A stretch of DNA of 64,000 bases from Vandiemenella viatica (GCA_031002005.1 JARYHS010008074.1:278319930-278383929), one strand, 5' to 3'. Counted from the first letter of the stretch, positions 24,318-35,867 are shown. A program made the numbers and translations. The notes: generated by a model not told the origin, from the letters alone.

Positions 24318-25252
24318 TTAAATAACTCTTCCTACTCTTGATGTTTGGCCTAAAAAAGACTGAGTTCTACCACCAATTACCACTGGGATGGGGTGCACAT
24401 CCAACCTGCCTCTCCTGATGCTACTGGAAATCAGTTGCGTTAGCTTCTGCTTGCCCCGAACATTCAGGTGGAGTCCATGGGAGGTATGGTCACTCCGTGT
24501 AATGCAAGAAACATCTATCAGACTAATGTTTGCTCGGTCAGCCTGACTCAATGCACACTTCAGATCTGCCTGTGTACGCTGTACATGACCACGCATCCAG
24601 GGCTGACCATAATGCCTGAAGAGGTCAACAAAACCAACATTGGTGTGAGTGGTGTTTTTAGCAATGTTGTCAATGTCTGTTTCAACACAATAATTGAGAT
24701 TTCTGGACAGACTATTTCCAGGACCCCCAACTATAATTATATGATCGTCTTTAGTAAGATCTTTCCCCAGGTTTGAAATTTCATCCACAACATTACCAAG
24801 TTCTGCATTAGGCTTAAATATACTACACACCTCAACATCAGAACCCAGGCTTGACTGTAACATTGCACTTAATCCCTACCGTGACTACTTCCAAGCAATA
24901 ATACCTTCTTGGATTTCTTTTTACAAGCTTTGCACAATGTGTGCTTTTTTACAGCTTTGTTGCAATGAGACAGCCCTGCTGTGGTTTCTGATACATCCTC
25001 AGTTAGATTCTCCAACACCCAAAAAGTATTGGAAACTTCCAACTGAAAATTTGTAGAATGCAGGTCCTGTTGTTTCCCTCCAGTTTTGGCTGCAATCCAC
25101 TGGAATTTCTTAGCATTTAATGCTGCTTTTTCAGCCTTCAAAACATTGAGTTCTTTAGTTAACTCAGCCACTGTGGATTCGAGACAAGAGATCCTACTTT
25201 CTAGTTCCCTCTTTTCCACACTACGGTACTTTTGCAAGGCAATCAATTCCAA
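24318..25252 (-). pseudogene. CR1-like ORF1: coiled coil plus SGNH esterase-like domain
   Basis: The first part (25252 to 24869) starts MELIALQKYRSVEKRELE and has a heptad-rich segment (LESTVAELTKELNVLKAEKAALN, about residues 25-50), then a cysteine cluster CNKAVKKHTLCKACKKK and the strand KVLLLGSSHGRD, which is block I of an SGNH hydrolase. After a stop the second part (24863 to 24318) continues with HIIIVGGPGNS (block III-like), FRHYGQPWMRGHVQRT, and SHGLHLNVRGKQKL, where the DxxH block V is DHTSH. Esterase-like ORF1 proteins are known in the CR1/L2 group; the role in transposition is probably nucleoprotein or membrane association. A single in-frame stop separates the halves. Confidence 0.8.
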
Positions 25253-25411
25253 GGAGAGTGAAGTGCATTTTCAGCTTCCAATATTAAGCTCCCAATGGAA
25301 GTTGATCACATTCTGTACATTTACTCATATTTATATCCAGTAGTACTTCTTTCATCTTTACTTAAAAGTTAATAATAAAAAATTAAATAGTGTTTTTGGA
25401 CATTGTTTCAG

Positions 25412-25527
25412 AAATGCAGAAGTTCTTGGGCTCACTGTTCTTTGGATGGGATCTGGAATTGTACTGTGAAGACACTCAGCAAGGTGCCATCTGCAACACA
25501 TCAGACCTCAATGAAGAATTAGGACAG
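25412..25527 (+). CDS. P4-ATPase exon, after TM4
   Basis: Internal exon after a TTGTTTCAG acceptor (ends 25411) and before a GGACAG/GTAATA donor (25528). With the base carried from 276 it encodes EMQKFLGSLFFGWDLELYCE followed by a variable loop and NTSDLNEELGQ, the conserved approach to the phosphorylation site in class VI P4-ATPases. It ends in phase 0 and joins directly to [13 protein letters not shown] at 46602. Length 116 bp. The CR1 copy ends less than 100 bases upstream, so the intron just before this exon is nearly all transposon. Confidence 0.95.
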
Positions 25528-25667
25528 GTAATAAACTAAAAGTACATTATTCATTATGTAATAAGACGTGGTAACCACTTCTCTTGATTCAGCCTATATT
25601 ATTTTTTATTTTAATGAGAAAAGGTGATAAAGAAATGAACTATTATTTTAGTCTGATAATTACAAAT

Positions 25668-25935
25668 CTATCAGCCATTGGCTCAGTAGTTAAGGAGTCT
25701 TAATGGAGGTAGAAAGGTCCTCAGTTTGAATCCCTTTCTTGGCACGGATTCCCATAGGCATTTAACCTGACCTCCACCTCTGGCACAGCTTTGTAATGTG
25801 AAGTACACCAGAAAACTCTCATGGTTTGGGTTTCATGTTAAACTGTAGGTCTCTTTTATCTGGTAGGGCACTTGGTTAGGTTAGGTAAGGAGGAAAAAAA
25901 CTGGCCTTCTGCAGGAAGGTTCATGCAACCTTCAT
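25668..25935 (+). mobile_element. tRNA-derived SINE, family 1, diverged
   Basis: CCATTGGCTCAGTAGTTAAGG at 25676 looks like an RNA polymerase III A box, and TCCTCAGTTTGAATCCC at 25712-25728 like a B box. The body (GACCTCCACCTCTGGCACAGC, then CACTTGGTTAGGTTAGGT) matches the clearer copies at 42462-42740 and, inverted, 38275-38550. Heavily mutated and without a clear poly-A tail. Confidence 0.7.
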
Positions 25936-26799
25936 TTGAATACCAAGCTTAGCTTAGTTACCAATCTCTTTTTTGTACCATCTGTTATTATTTTTCACAC
26001 ATAATTTTAGTGTCATAAATATAATTAGTAGGGAAATTAAAGAAGGTTAGGCAAATTGAATGCAAGACTTACCATAGATGATAGTAGCTGGGAAGAACAG
26101 ACTCAAAAAAGATAATGCAAAAGAGATAAACATCTGTAAAACAATATTTTGATGTTGAAGCTTATTCTTTCAAGTAGATGAAACACTTGACACAATCAGA
26201 TGCATCAAAAATAAAGGTATATAGTGTCTTAATTTTCAGGCTCATTTTCTTTTATTGTGTTGTTTGGTAATGAGTGAACCTCATGTTTCTGAAACAAAAT
26301 GTGAAGAGTAAATTAAAATATTTTTTCCCTTGCATTTCTCATTTATGTACTTATTTGTTTTCTTCCAGCTTGCTGCCATATGTAATACATATATCAAAAT
26401 AATAACAGCATTTTATATAGTATTATTAAACTCTGTGATGTTTCATGACATTAAATTACAGTATTGTCTTATATGTATGTGTTACCACATTTAAATAAAT
26501 CTGATTCCAAAGAAAGTTTTAGTTTCTATTAGTTTTTATCTTATACATAGGAAGTCACATAGTAGGTCTTCATGTACGCGTGTCTCACCACTAACATAAG
26601 TATGTTGTTTTTTTTTTACCTAAATACCGTAAAGTGCGTTTGTCCTGCACCTATTGCTTCATCTATGAAAAATGAAATGTTATTTTCTGTGCCCTTTCTT
26701 ATTTTTATTGCCTAACAGCTGTTTCATTATCACAATCATCTTAAAGTAAAAATTAAAGACATTAAAAATAAATGAATGAATTATGCAAACAATTATTGG
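25936..26799. other. Intron sequence, no recognisable feature
   Basis: AT-rich intron sequence with no coding resemblance and no repeat structure that I could identify. Confidence 0.5.
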
Positions 26800-27065
26800 A
26801 TTTATCAGGTTGGGATTGTAGAGAGGATATAAGTAATATCTGAGATTGAGGTTTGGGGAGTGTCTGATGTGAAGAATTAGTAGGCCACTCAAACCTATGG
26901 AGTACAGATGGGAATGAGGTTTCAGGGAGTAAGTTGATTGCTCTGCTATGAAACAGTTATTAAGGTCTTTGAAATTGTAGGAACATGCATGAGCATCAAT
27001 TGGGCAGTCTAGATTTTGTGAGTCAACTGTTTGTCTGTGACCATTCATCATGATGTATAACTCAT
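26800..27065 (-). mobile_element. Penelope-like element fragment (nuclease C-terminus)
   Basis: The - strand frame that starts near 27050 reads MNGHRQTVDSQNLDCPIDAH, followed by a hydrophobic stretch and LLILHIRHSPNLNLR. The first part matches the + strand copy at 27940-28000 (MNGHRQTVYTSNPDHPVAIH) and the last part its end (YQHILDT and the C-terminal PGLNL-type end). This is the end of the GIY-YIG (URI) nuclease domain of the PLE. No RT is nearby. The copy is diverged. Confidence 0.7.
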
Positions 27066-27790
27066 TTGTGGCTATGCCATTGTATTATTTTCCTTATAAA
27101 ACATTTACAACTCCACCTCAGCTCTGAAACAAATTGTCCACTATGAACCATCCATGTAACTGGGTTCACCATGGGTTCACATGCCAACCTAGCCATGTGC
27201 ATCAAAATCTATCTTCATGAGTACAAACATAGCCCTAAATACGTTGTTATTGTCACTGCAGTCCTTCTTTGACATGTGATGAGTTCACTTTCCATATTAA
27301 CTTTACCAACTGATATTTCTTCCTGCTCCATAAGTGTTTGAGATTAAAGAATTTAGTGTATAGATTCTGCTCTGTATGGTTTCTAGTGTTGTGGAAATCT
27401 CCATGGATGTATGTCCACTGATGGAGCTTTAAATTTTCAGAGGAGGTTCAAAAACTGTGAGACTGCCATCCCTTCAGATATTGTTACTACCACCAATAAT
27501 TTTGCTGCCCCCTCCCCAGAAATTCCTGACCGGTGCAAGTACCCCAGTTATTCATCTGTCTCCCTAAATCTGGCATAGCCTGTGTCTGGGGAAAAACAGT
27601 GTGCTTCGTTGATTTATTATGATTAACAGTTGATTGATAGATAAATTAAGGTAAGCTATCACAATACTATTATTTCCAGTAACTGTAAAGGTTTTCTTCC
27701 CAAAAAGATCTGTTTTACTCATAAAGACCAGAAACTTATTTGTTCTTAAAGCTCTCTTCTTTCTTCTGAGCTTTTTTTTTCCAGTATTTT
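27066..27790. other. Intron sequence between two PLE fragments, no gene seen
   Basis: Contains no recognisable gene. It lies between a - strand and a + strand PLE fragment, so it might be the remains of an inverted PLE pair. Positions 27790-27848 match the PLE copy at 55805-55870 but in the opposite orientation to the fragment that follows. Confidence 0.4.
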
Positions 27791-27848
27791 TATGTCCTAC
27801 ACCCACACATTCGCCTGTGACAGGATTAGAGTAAGTAATTGGAAGTGC

Positions 27849-28211
27849 CACATGTGCTACCACTCACCTTATTTACCAACTCACCTGCATCCATTGCACT
27901 GCCTCTTACATTGGTCTCACCACTCAACAACTTTCCTACAGAATGAATGGCCACAGGCAAACAGTTTATACTTCCAACCCAGACCATCCCGTGGCAATTC
28001 ATGCGAACTTCCATAATTCAAACAACCTCAACACCTGTTTCACAGTCAGAGCTATTAGAGTTTTTCCGAATACCACCACCCCTTCAGAACTCCGCAGATG
28101 GGAACTAGCCTATCAACATATCCTTGACACCCTGGCCTAAACCTACGTTAAACCTGTCACTTGCCATCTCTCATTTCATTTTACAGTCTGTTATTTATTT
28201 ATTTATTTATT

Positions 28212-28243
<32 letters not shown>

Positions 28244-29880
28244 TTAAATTTTTCTATCTCCCTTTATTTTCAATTACAACTTTTTAAATTAAGCTACACA
28301 AAGATTATATTGATTTGTTTCACTTTTATCGCTGGTCAAGCCTATTCCCCCCCCCCCGCAATTCTACCACTACCACGCGTTTTCCGCCTGTGCGTCATTC
28401 ATGTGGCGGGTTGGGATGTGACCACATCTTTCCCCCTGCCATATGTCTCGCTCCACATGACTAAGACTAAAGTCGAAATATTGTGCAATTCGTTTTTTGT
28501 GTTTTTACGTGTCTCGCCCTGTAAGGACAAAGGCCGATACCGGGGTTACAGTATCGCCTTGGTGCCTTAACTTAACTCTTGATCGCACTTCACAGTTCTC
28601 TTTAAAACTCGCTAAATAATTTTGAATTGACCATGTAGCCAGGTCGCCACTATATTTGTTACCCACAAATAGAGAAAAGGGTTTTATGCTAACAACAGAA
28701 GCACACAAGTTCACTGTTAGAAAACTTCAAGGTTTTATTTTCAAAATTCAAAGTTCAAAATTGCATTTACAGTTGAGCAGGCATATCGAACTCTCTTTTC
28801 CAAAAATTGCACGTTGGGGAGAGAAACTTAACCGACCGAAACCCCTTTAACAAATTTAAAAGTTCATGTTAGTTACTATATAACACGACACGATCAAACA
28901 TGGTTGAACTAGCCACGCTGGCGAGTTACAACCAGCGCGACGAAAGACAGACTGCAACAGACCACAGGCAGGAACAGCCCGCGGACAGGAACAGACAGAC
29001 CGGAACAGCCCACCGGCAGGAACAGACCGGCTCTTTTATCGAAACCACGAGAACCAGTGACGTCAGCAAATGTATCACATCTTTTTCCTCCGCATAGCTC
29101 AAAGAGTACGAAATTTATTTGACGATCCCGACTATTAAAAAATGTTTAAACTTTGATAGTATCTGGAATTATCCACTAGGAGTCCGACGGCAGTCTCTTG
29201 AGAAATTTAGAGTAATTAATTTTAAAGTTTTAGCTGTTCAAATTTAGGTAAAATCCCTAAGTGTTGTAGAACTTTTTACGCGCGTGCACAACAATCCGCG
29301 ACAATCTATTTTACAAAAACTTAATTACCGGACAAATGCTAAAACATTTTATGGAAACCCATATATGTATGAAATCGTCTTAATTAGGGCTATCTGCTGA
29401 TGTAATTTTTAATTTAATATCTCTTTTAATAAAAAAAGCTTATTATTTTCTCTTAATTAAAATCGCTAATTAGACTTTGCTGAATTACTTAATTTTACTG
29501 CCAAAATATCGGGAATAGTGCTGACTACAGCTGGTGATAAAAGTTCGGTTGTAGCTTTACTGGATTTGAAGATATTGCGAATCTTAGCATTTCACTATTC
29601 CGATCGCGTGTTTCAAAACATGAACAAACCTAAATATCTCCTAAACCAAACGTTTCCCGATATGATAATTACACTTTAAAATGATTTTTATGTTGGATTA
29701 TAACTGTGAGCAAGATTACAGGGAAATTCCTTAAGTTGAAAACTGGACTTCTCGAAATTTCTAAGTCCCGCCTAAGAAAACTAGAATTTGCCAAAATTCT
29801 AAGGTGCTTACAGCCCTCCTGCCTTCATCTGTGGTAAGTGAAGGGTAACTGTTTATTTTCCCCATCATAACTTTTATTTT
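27849..29880 (+). mobile_element. Penelope-like element 3' half, split by a solo LTR
   Basis: The + strand encodes the PLE nuclease C-terminus: TASYIGLTTQQLSYRMNGHR (27905-27962; the YIG is the GIY-YIG hallmark), then a variable part and LRRWELAYQHILDT to a stop at 28140. A 3' UTR follows with a TA repeat (28216-28242), a C-run, CATGTGGCGGGTTGGGATGTG and the stem-loop GACTAAAGTCG (28466). At 28519 a solo LTR begins; the PLE UTR resumes at 29817 with CTCCTGCCTTCATCTGTGGTAAGTG and runs to about 29870. RT is missing (5' truncated). Confidence 0.85.
28520..29812. mobile_element. Solo LTR in the PLE 3' UTR
   Basis: Starts TGTAAGGACAAAGG, ends AAGGTGCTTACA, so the termini are TG...CA with a 6-base inverted repeat TGTAAG/CTTACA. 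GCCC is present on both sides (28516-28519, 29813-29816), a 4-base duplication suited to the Gypsy group. Other PLE copies in this window (45838) show the uninterrupted sequence CACCCTCCTGCCTTC, which confirms the junction. Length 1293 bp. No coding sequence; the short frames inside (28505-29097) are not genes. The strand is unclear. Confidence 0.85.
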
Positions 29881-30603
29881 TAAATACATAACATAAATCT
29901 GGATGTTCATATGTAGGAAGCTTAGTAGATTTATGTTTCACTACAGTAGGAACACCAGAAATTGGGATGTTCTTCATAGAGAATGAAAATTGTGGTACAT
30001 ATACATGATACATGTGTAATTCTAAATGCAGGTAAAGTATGGGTTCAATGAAAGTATCCTTGTGGAGTTTGATTAGAACTGAATCAGTTCTTGAAACTGA
30101 AGAATAAATTTAGTGACTTTTGGTATTTGTATGTGTTAATTTGTTTCCCAAGTGCTCCAGCCTCATTGTAACCATAATCCAACACTGGAATCAGATGAAT
30201 GAATGATGAGATTCGGAAATGGCTTCTTGAGGCAGGAGTTTCACTAAAATTTAGAGCTTATTATTGCATATTGATTTCAAGATTGAGAATGAAACATTGT
30301 TTAATTTAAAGGAAGTATGTAGCATTTGGGGCAGAACAAGCTGGATTTGTATAATTATTTTTGGTTTCAGCAGGGTGTCCATCTTAACCAAAGTTGGGAT
30401 TGAAGTATTATCATGTTACTACATAACTGTAGGATATACGTTATCCAGGCCATAGACATTAAACTTTTCACAAAGAAATTCTTCTCCACTGGTAAATTGG
30501 ACATGTTTTTATGACTTGTTTTTAATTTATAAAGTTCAGCAAAGTTCCTTGCCTCCTTCCCATCTAACTATCTTTATTTTATTATTCATAAAATGTAATA
30601 AAA
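29881..30603. other. Intron sequence, no recognisable feature
   Basis: No gene or repeat recognised between the end of the PLE UTR and the SINE that follows. The two short frames here have no family resemblance. Confidence 0.5.
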
Positions 30604-30852
30604 GGTACTCCTACCAAGCATAGTGGGTGAACGGTTAATGTTCTGGCCTGGCATTTGGGAGGACGCCAGTTAGATTCCCCGTCCAGGCATTCAGATCTGG
30701 ATATTCCATGGTTTCCACAAATCACTCCAGGCCAATGCCGGGATGCTTCCTTCAAAAGTCCACGGCCAAATTTCTTCTCATTCCTTGTCGCCAGTCCCAT
30801 CCCGCCTCTAATGACCTTGACATCACTGAGGCATCAAGCAATAATTAAAAAA
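30604..30852 (+). mobile_element. tRNA-derived SINE, family 2
   Basis: ACCAAGCATAGTGGGTGAACGG at 30614 holds an A-box-like TGGGTGAACGGTTAATG, and GCCAGTTAGATTCCCCG at 30665 a mutated B box (GGTTCGAATCCCC in the copy at 41645). The body CACAAATCACTCCAGGCCAATGCCGGG, the CAGTCCCATCCCGCCTCTAATGACC segment and a final A-run (30842-30851) match the copies at 41592-41835 and 40864-41045. A complete copy. Confidence 0.85.
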
Positions 30853-30929
30853 AAGTGTATGGTACTACAGATTTCTTCCTGTAAGCAAGAAACAAGCTAT
30901 CATTGGCAAAAAGAATGAAGGTTACATTA

Positions 30930-32233
30930 TGGTGATCCTAGAAGCTACCGTCCCATATCTATAGCATCTGTTTGTAGTAGAGTTATGGAGCATATTATAT
31001 GCTCGAACATTATGAATTGTCTAGATGAAAATAATTTGCTTACAACAAATCGACACGGATTTCGGAAGAAAAGATCATGTAAACACAGCTGGCTCTATTT
31101 ACACATGACGTAATGAAAGTTATTGATGCAGGTTCACAAGTATATGCAATTTTTTTAGATTTGCAGAAAGCCTTTTACTCTGTATCACACAACCACCTTA
31201 TAGTGAAGCTTTGAGCGTACGGTATATCGGATCAGCTTTGTGAATGGATAAAGAATTTTCTAACTGGTCAGTCGCAGTATGTCATCATTGAAGGAGAAAC
31301 TTCTTCTAATCTAGATGTTACATCGGGTGTACCTCAAGGAAATGTAATAGGACCACTTCTTTTCTTAATTTTTATAAATGATCTCGAAGACAAAGTGAAA
31401 AACATTTTTAGATTGTTTAGTGATGACACAGTTATTTATACAGAAGTAAGAAATTCGGCCGATTGCTTAGAAATTCAGTGTGATCTGAATGTTATTTTGG
31501 CATGGTGTGCTGAATGGCAACTCACACTAAATTGCAAAAAGTGCAAGACAATGAGCATAACTAACAAAAAGAATCCAATTGTTCAGAAATACGAGATAGA
31601 CAGTTCAGTAATTGATATGGTCGATTCAGTGAAATATTTGGGAGTAACAGTACAAAGGAACATGAAATGGGACTTACACATTAATTTGTTAGTAGGTAGA
31701 GCTAATTCTAGGCTGCGATTCCTAGGTCAAGTCTTGAAAAATTGTAATGAACAAACAAAGGAGATAATGTACAAATCTATTGTGCGTCCACATTTGGACT
31801 ACTGTTGTGCTATTTGGGATCCGTTTTGTAAGCGGTTGATTGACAGTATAGAGAAAGTACAGAGAAGAGCCGCTTGATTTGTGACCGCTTGCTATAGTCC
31901 TTATGAAAGCGTCACAAAACTGTTTAGTAGACTGGGCTGGGAGTCTCTGGTAGATAGACGATGCACGTTTCATTTAATCTTATTGGTAAACATGCGTACT
32001 CCCACTTTCACTTATGAGTGTCGTGAAATACTTCGTCCACCAACCTATTTGAGTCGGAATGACAGCAAAGATAAGATTAGAGAAATAAGGATCCGCACAG
32101 ATTCTTATATGAATTCTTTTTCCCTCGTACCATTCAGGTTTGGAATGCACAGCAAAGAGATTAGCTTTGGTGCTGAGCACCCTCTGCCACCCACAATTTT
32201 GTGAATTGCAGAGTATATATGTAGATGTAGATT
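30930..32233 (+). mobile_element. Jockey-like non-LTR retrotransposon, 5'-truncated
   Basis: On the + strand the RT starts mid-domain: SYRPISIASVCSRVMEHII (30948), then a frame break in motif A near 31155-31175 (LDLQKAF reads as FLDLQKAFYSV), then VTSGVPQGNVIGPLLFLIF (motif B, 31320-31375), then FRLFSDDTVIY, where the catalytic FADD has become FSDD. The thumb and C-terminus follow: LGVTVQRNMKWDLHIN, RPHLDYCCAIWDPF, VQRRAA, then a stop at 31875, and the rest in-frame to FRFGMHSKEI and a stop at 32202. The tail ends with GCAGAGTATATATGTAGATGTAGAT, a simple-repeat 3' end. Inactive. Confidence 0.88.
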
Positions 32234-32239
32234 ATTTTC

Positions 32240-32308
32240 ACTCATTAGTACCATTTAGGGAAATTGCCACCAGAGCTGTGCTCCATTGCAATTAAATTAA
32301 ATTAAATA
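32240..32308 (+). mobile_element. 3' end scrap of the LPKTLKEF-family non-LTR
   Basis: GGAAATTGCCACCAGAGCTGTGCTCCATTGCAATTAAATTAAATTAAA is the reverse of the tails seen at 2650-2700 and 35270-35320, so this is the last 70 bases of the same family on the + strand. No coding sequence is attached. Confidence 0.7.
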
Positions 32309-32399
32309 TTTAATAACTTGCATAGTACCCAGGATTGATCGGTGGCTGATATTTTATAGCATTTTGTCAGATTGTTGTAAACATTATCCACCATTATCC

Positions 32400-33240
32400 A
32401 CTTTTACAAATTTCTTTACCATTTTCAAGATATATATATATATATATATATATACCAGAAAAGTTGCATGTGTGAATTTATCTTAAGAGGAGTGATTGAT
32501 GAGAATAGGTGCAATTTTGCTAACCAATTGTAAACATTATTTCTCCATTTAATTTAAACATACGTGTGAAAAATTCCTTCAATATTTGTTCCTGTAGATT
32601 TTTGTGTAGCCGTATCAACTTTAAGATACTTTTTAAATTTCAGATTTGAAACTCTTGGTCAGCAATTGTATGATCAGAATAAGAACAATGCAACAGGAAA
32701 TGTTATAGGTTTCTAGAACATCACTAACTACTTTGGCTGATTTCCCTACCAGTCTTTGAGATATTTGCAAAAAACTGAATAATTTCACATATAAATTTTA
32801 CTTTATGGGGTAAAGGTTGGTAGGGTTGGGTTTTTGTATACCAAGTGTAGACATTTTTTTTTAATTACATGTGTAATTAATGTCAGATAAACACTGTGGG
32901 TTAGTGTGTCACAACATCAACTTTAAAACCATTATTAAATTCGAATTCCTCGGTCATTAATAATCTGCCTCCAACAAATAATATTTTTGGGGGGTTTTCA
33001 GACTATTACCATCCATTTGCACAATTTCCCTACTGTTTTTAAGATATTTGCAAAAAAACTGAAACAATTTTGCATATGGAAGGTGATTTTTCTAAACCAA
33101 ATTTAGAAAGTTGTTTTCCCCCGTTTTTAAGTCTACATGTGCAATCTTTCATTGAGATCAGATAAAAACAGTGAATTTGTATAAGGATCATACAAATATA
33201 TACACATCCATTTTTACAGATTTATGATTAGACAGACAGA
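32400..33240. repeat. Diverged tandem repeat, about 285-bp unit, Helitron-like 5' end
   Basis: TTTCCCTACCAGTCTTTGAGATATTTGCAAAA (32742) and TTTCCCTACTGTTTTTAAGATATTTGCAAAA (33026) are 284 bases apart, and an earlier, more diverged form sits at 32409. The last unit ends GAGATCAGATAAAAACAGTGAATTTGTATAAGG, which resembles the 5' terminal region of the Helitron at 42819-44102 (GATCGGATAAAAACTGTCGATTTGTATGAAG, 44014). A remnant of a Helitron with internal repeats is likely, but no CTAG hairpin end was found. Confidence 0.55.
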
Positions 33241-33716
33241 AACATAAATATAAAGCGAATTTTGTGCAGAAAATAAGTTTCAATAAGTGTGATAAGTTCA
33301 AAAGATTTATGAATGTCTTGTATTACTTCATTTATGTTGCTAATGATGCTAGAATCTTCATTTGATACTGTCTGTGAATAGGATTTTTTCAACCGATATT
33401 TTTTTACAGCTTGTCAGTTAATTATTGCTTACTGCTGAACAGCAGGATTGTTTTTATACTGTCCTACGTAATTAATTTAATTTCCATAAGCAGTTCCTTG
33501 TTTAGTTCATACAAATGAAATTTTTTAATTACATCCCTTAATATTTATCAGTTTAGCCAGCATTTTCTAATGCCTTGTAACAAAGTGCTTACGATCAAAC
33601 TCTCGTCACTGAAATGCATTTGATAGTTCTCTTTGTAGAAATAATCTGTAATATTTTTTATGATTCTTAAGGTTTAGTGTTTTGCAAAAATGTATAATTG
33701 TTTAAACTGTGTATTA
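33241..33716. other. Intron sequence, no recognisable feature
   Basis: AT-rich sequence without a gene or repeat that I can name. Confidence 0.5.
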
Positions 33717-33870
33717 TCTTTTTTATTTATTAATCTTGTTCCATAGATCCCTGCTCAGGAAGCACCTCTGGGAAGTGAAACATGTCATAGTTAATAATAC
33801 ATATACAATACGAATAATAATCATAGAGAAAAAAATTATTACAAGTTACAATTTTTTTTTTATTCACTGT
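33717..33870 (-). mobile_element. CR1-like 3' UTR scrap
   Basis: TTATTTATTAATCTTGTTCCATAGATCCCTGCTCAGGAAG, followed by CCTCTGGGAAGTGAAACATGTCATAG, is the reverse of the 3' tail of the CR1 family (compare 56395-56465 and 12958-13036). Only the UTR remains. Confidence 0.8.
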
Positions 33871-35265
33871 CAATGAGCTGTTATTGCAATATATTCAGGG
33901 AGGCAACTGGCAATCTATCCGAATATATAATTTAGTAGCAAATGCCCACGACTTCGTTCATGATTGTAAAGAATTTTGATTGACAGCTACCGATATGTAA
34001 CCACCATAGTGCATGATGGGATACTCGAGCCTAATACCACACACAAACATCAATGATCTGCGCAGGATCTTTATGGCTCCAAAGTGAAATATAGTGACAC
34101 ACATGTCTTTGGTCAATATATGAAATTGCCCTCCGTCAACCATTTTCAGCCACCATATCTCGCACACCCCAATAGCTACTGACGTGACACCACCATGGTG
34201 TATGATGGGAAATTTGAGATTAATATCACACACAATCACCAGTGGACTGCGCTGGGTAGTTTTGGCTGTGGAGTGAAATGTGAGGACACACAAGTCTATT
34301 TTTTTATCAGGTCCACCACTTTCAACCACCATATCTACCACATCCCCACAACTACCGACATGCAGTCAGGATGGAAGACTCCACGCCTCTACCTCACACA
34401 AATGCCTGTGGTCTGTGCTTGGTAGATCTGGCTGCAATGTGAAATATAGGGACACACACGTCTTTGGTAGAAATAGGAAAATGCCCTATGTCAACCACTT
34501 TCAATCATTATATCCACCACACCCCCATAGCTACCAACTCCTAACCACCCAAAATGCTTGATGGGAATTTGAGGCCACTACCAGTGGTCTGCAGCAAAGT
34601 GACATATATGGATACACATGTCTTTGGTCGAAATACAAAATATCCTTGATTGACCACTTTCAACCACCATATCTTCCACACTCCTACAGCTATTGACATT
34701 TGGCCAATGTTGTGCACGATAGCTGACTCTATGCTACTACCACACTCAAACACCAGTGATTTGTGCTCGATAGTTTTGGCTGAAAAGTGATAAATAGGGA
34801 GACATACATCATGGGTCAAAATATGAAAGTGCTCCAGGTTGACGACCACTTTCGACCACCATATATCCCACACCCCCATAGCTACAGACATCTAACCACC
34901 ATAGTCATGATGGGAATCTCGATGCTACTGCCACATACGAACACCAATGGTCTGTGGTATGCAGTTGTGGCAGGAAAGAGAAGTTTAGGGACACACAAGT
35001 CTTTGGTCGAAATATGAAAGTGCCCTGCATCGACCAATTTTAACCATCATATCTCCAACACCACACACAAACATCAGTGATCTGTGCTTGATATTTCTGG
35101 CTAAAAAGTGATACATAGGAATCCTTATGTCTTTAATTGAAATGCAAAAGTGCGCCATGTCAACCGGTTCCAAATTCCATATCTCCAACTTCCCCATAGC
35201 TACCAACATGCAACCAACACAGTGCACAATGGGAGACTTGATGCTATCTCCACCCACAAACACCA

Positions 35266-35690
35266 ATTTAATTTAATTTAATTTAATTGCAATGGTGCAC
35301 ATGCTCTGGTGGCAATTTTCCTACACCCACATCTTCCCCCTATACTGCACCCACCTATATTTGCCCTCTACAAATTTTATCTTTAAATTCTTTCAATGTT
35401 TTCGGTAAATTGTTCATCATCTCTCTTGGTAACTCATTCCAATCCCTGACACCCTTACCTAAAAAAGAGAATCTTCCCACACCCTTGTGCCTGAATTTGA
35501 GTGCCAGCTTATGGTCATGGTCATCTTTTCTCTTCCATGCACTACTTTTCATACCTACTCCAATATCTTTCCATGCTTCATCGCCAGTATACGCCCTGTA
35601 CACTCCCATGATCCTCTTCATCCTCCTCCTGTCTTGCAATGAATCCCATTTCAGCTCCTCTATCACTGATTGCATTCTGCAATAATTTCA
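35266..35690 (-). mobile_element. Non-LTR RT C-terminus and 3' end (LPKTLKEF family)
   Basis: The - strand reads SVIEELKWDSLQDRRRMKRI, GVYRAYTGDEAWKDIGVGMK and DWNELPREMMNNLPKTLKEF to a stop at 35355, followed by the family tail and TTAAATTAAATTAAATTG at 35266-35288. It is nearly identical to the copy at 2739-3020, and the coding frame here is uninterrupted. It is a 5'-truncated insertion into the Helitron repeats. Only the C-terminal 106 residues are present. Confidence 0.85.
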
Positions 35691-35867
35691 ACCAATGGTC
35701 TGTGGTATGTAGTTGAGGCAGGAAAGAGAAGTATAGGGACACCAAGTCTATGGTTGAAATACGAAAATGCCCTACACTGACTACCTTTAACCACCATATC
35801 TCCCACATCCCCACAGCTATTGACATTCGGCCAATGTTGTACACGATTGGAAACTCCATGCTAATAC

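Larger units (their letters stand above)
19025..25330 (-). mobile_element. CR1-like non-LTR retrotransposon, long but decayed copy
   Basis: A nearly full-length copy read from about 25330 down to 19147. It has an ORF1 with coiled coil and SGNH-esterase domains (24318-25252), then an ORF2 with endonuclease and RT (24261 down to 19147). It is of a different subfamily from the 56-60 kb element. A Helitron (19747-21977) interrupts the RT C-terminal region. ORF2 is broken by many stops. The 5' end lies less than 100 bases from the splice acceptor of the second flippase exon (25411). Confidence 0.85.

Noticed and set aside
33958..34891. Overlapping frames on both strands in the 34-35 kb region
   Set aside because: Same diverged Helitron repeat as at 19.8-21.9 kb; no conserved start or stop between units.
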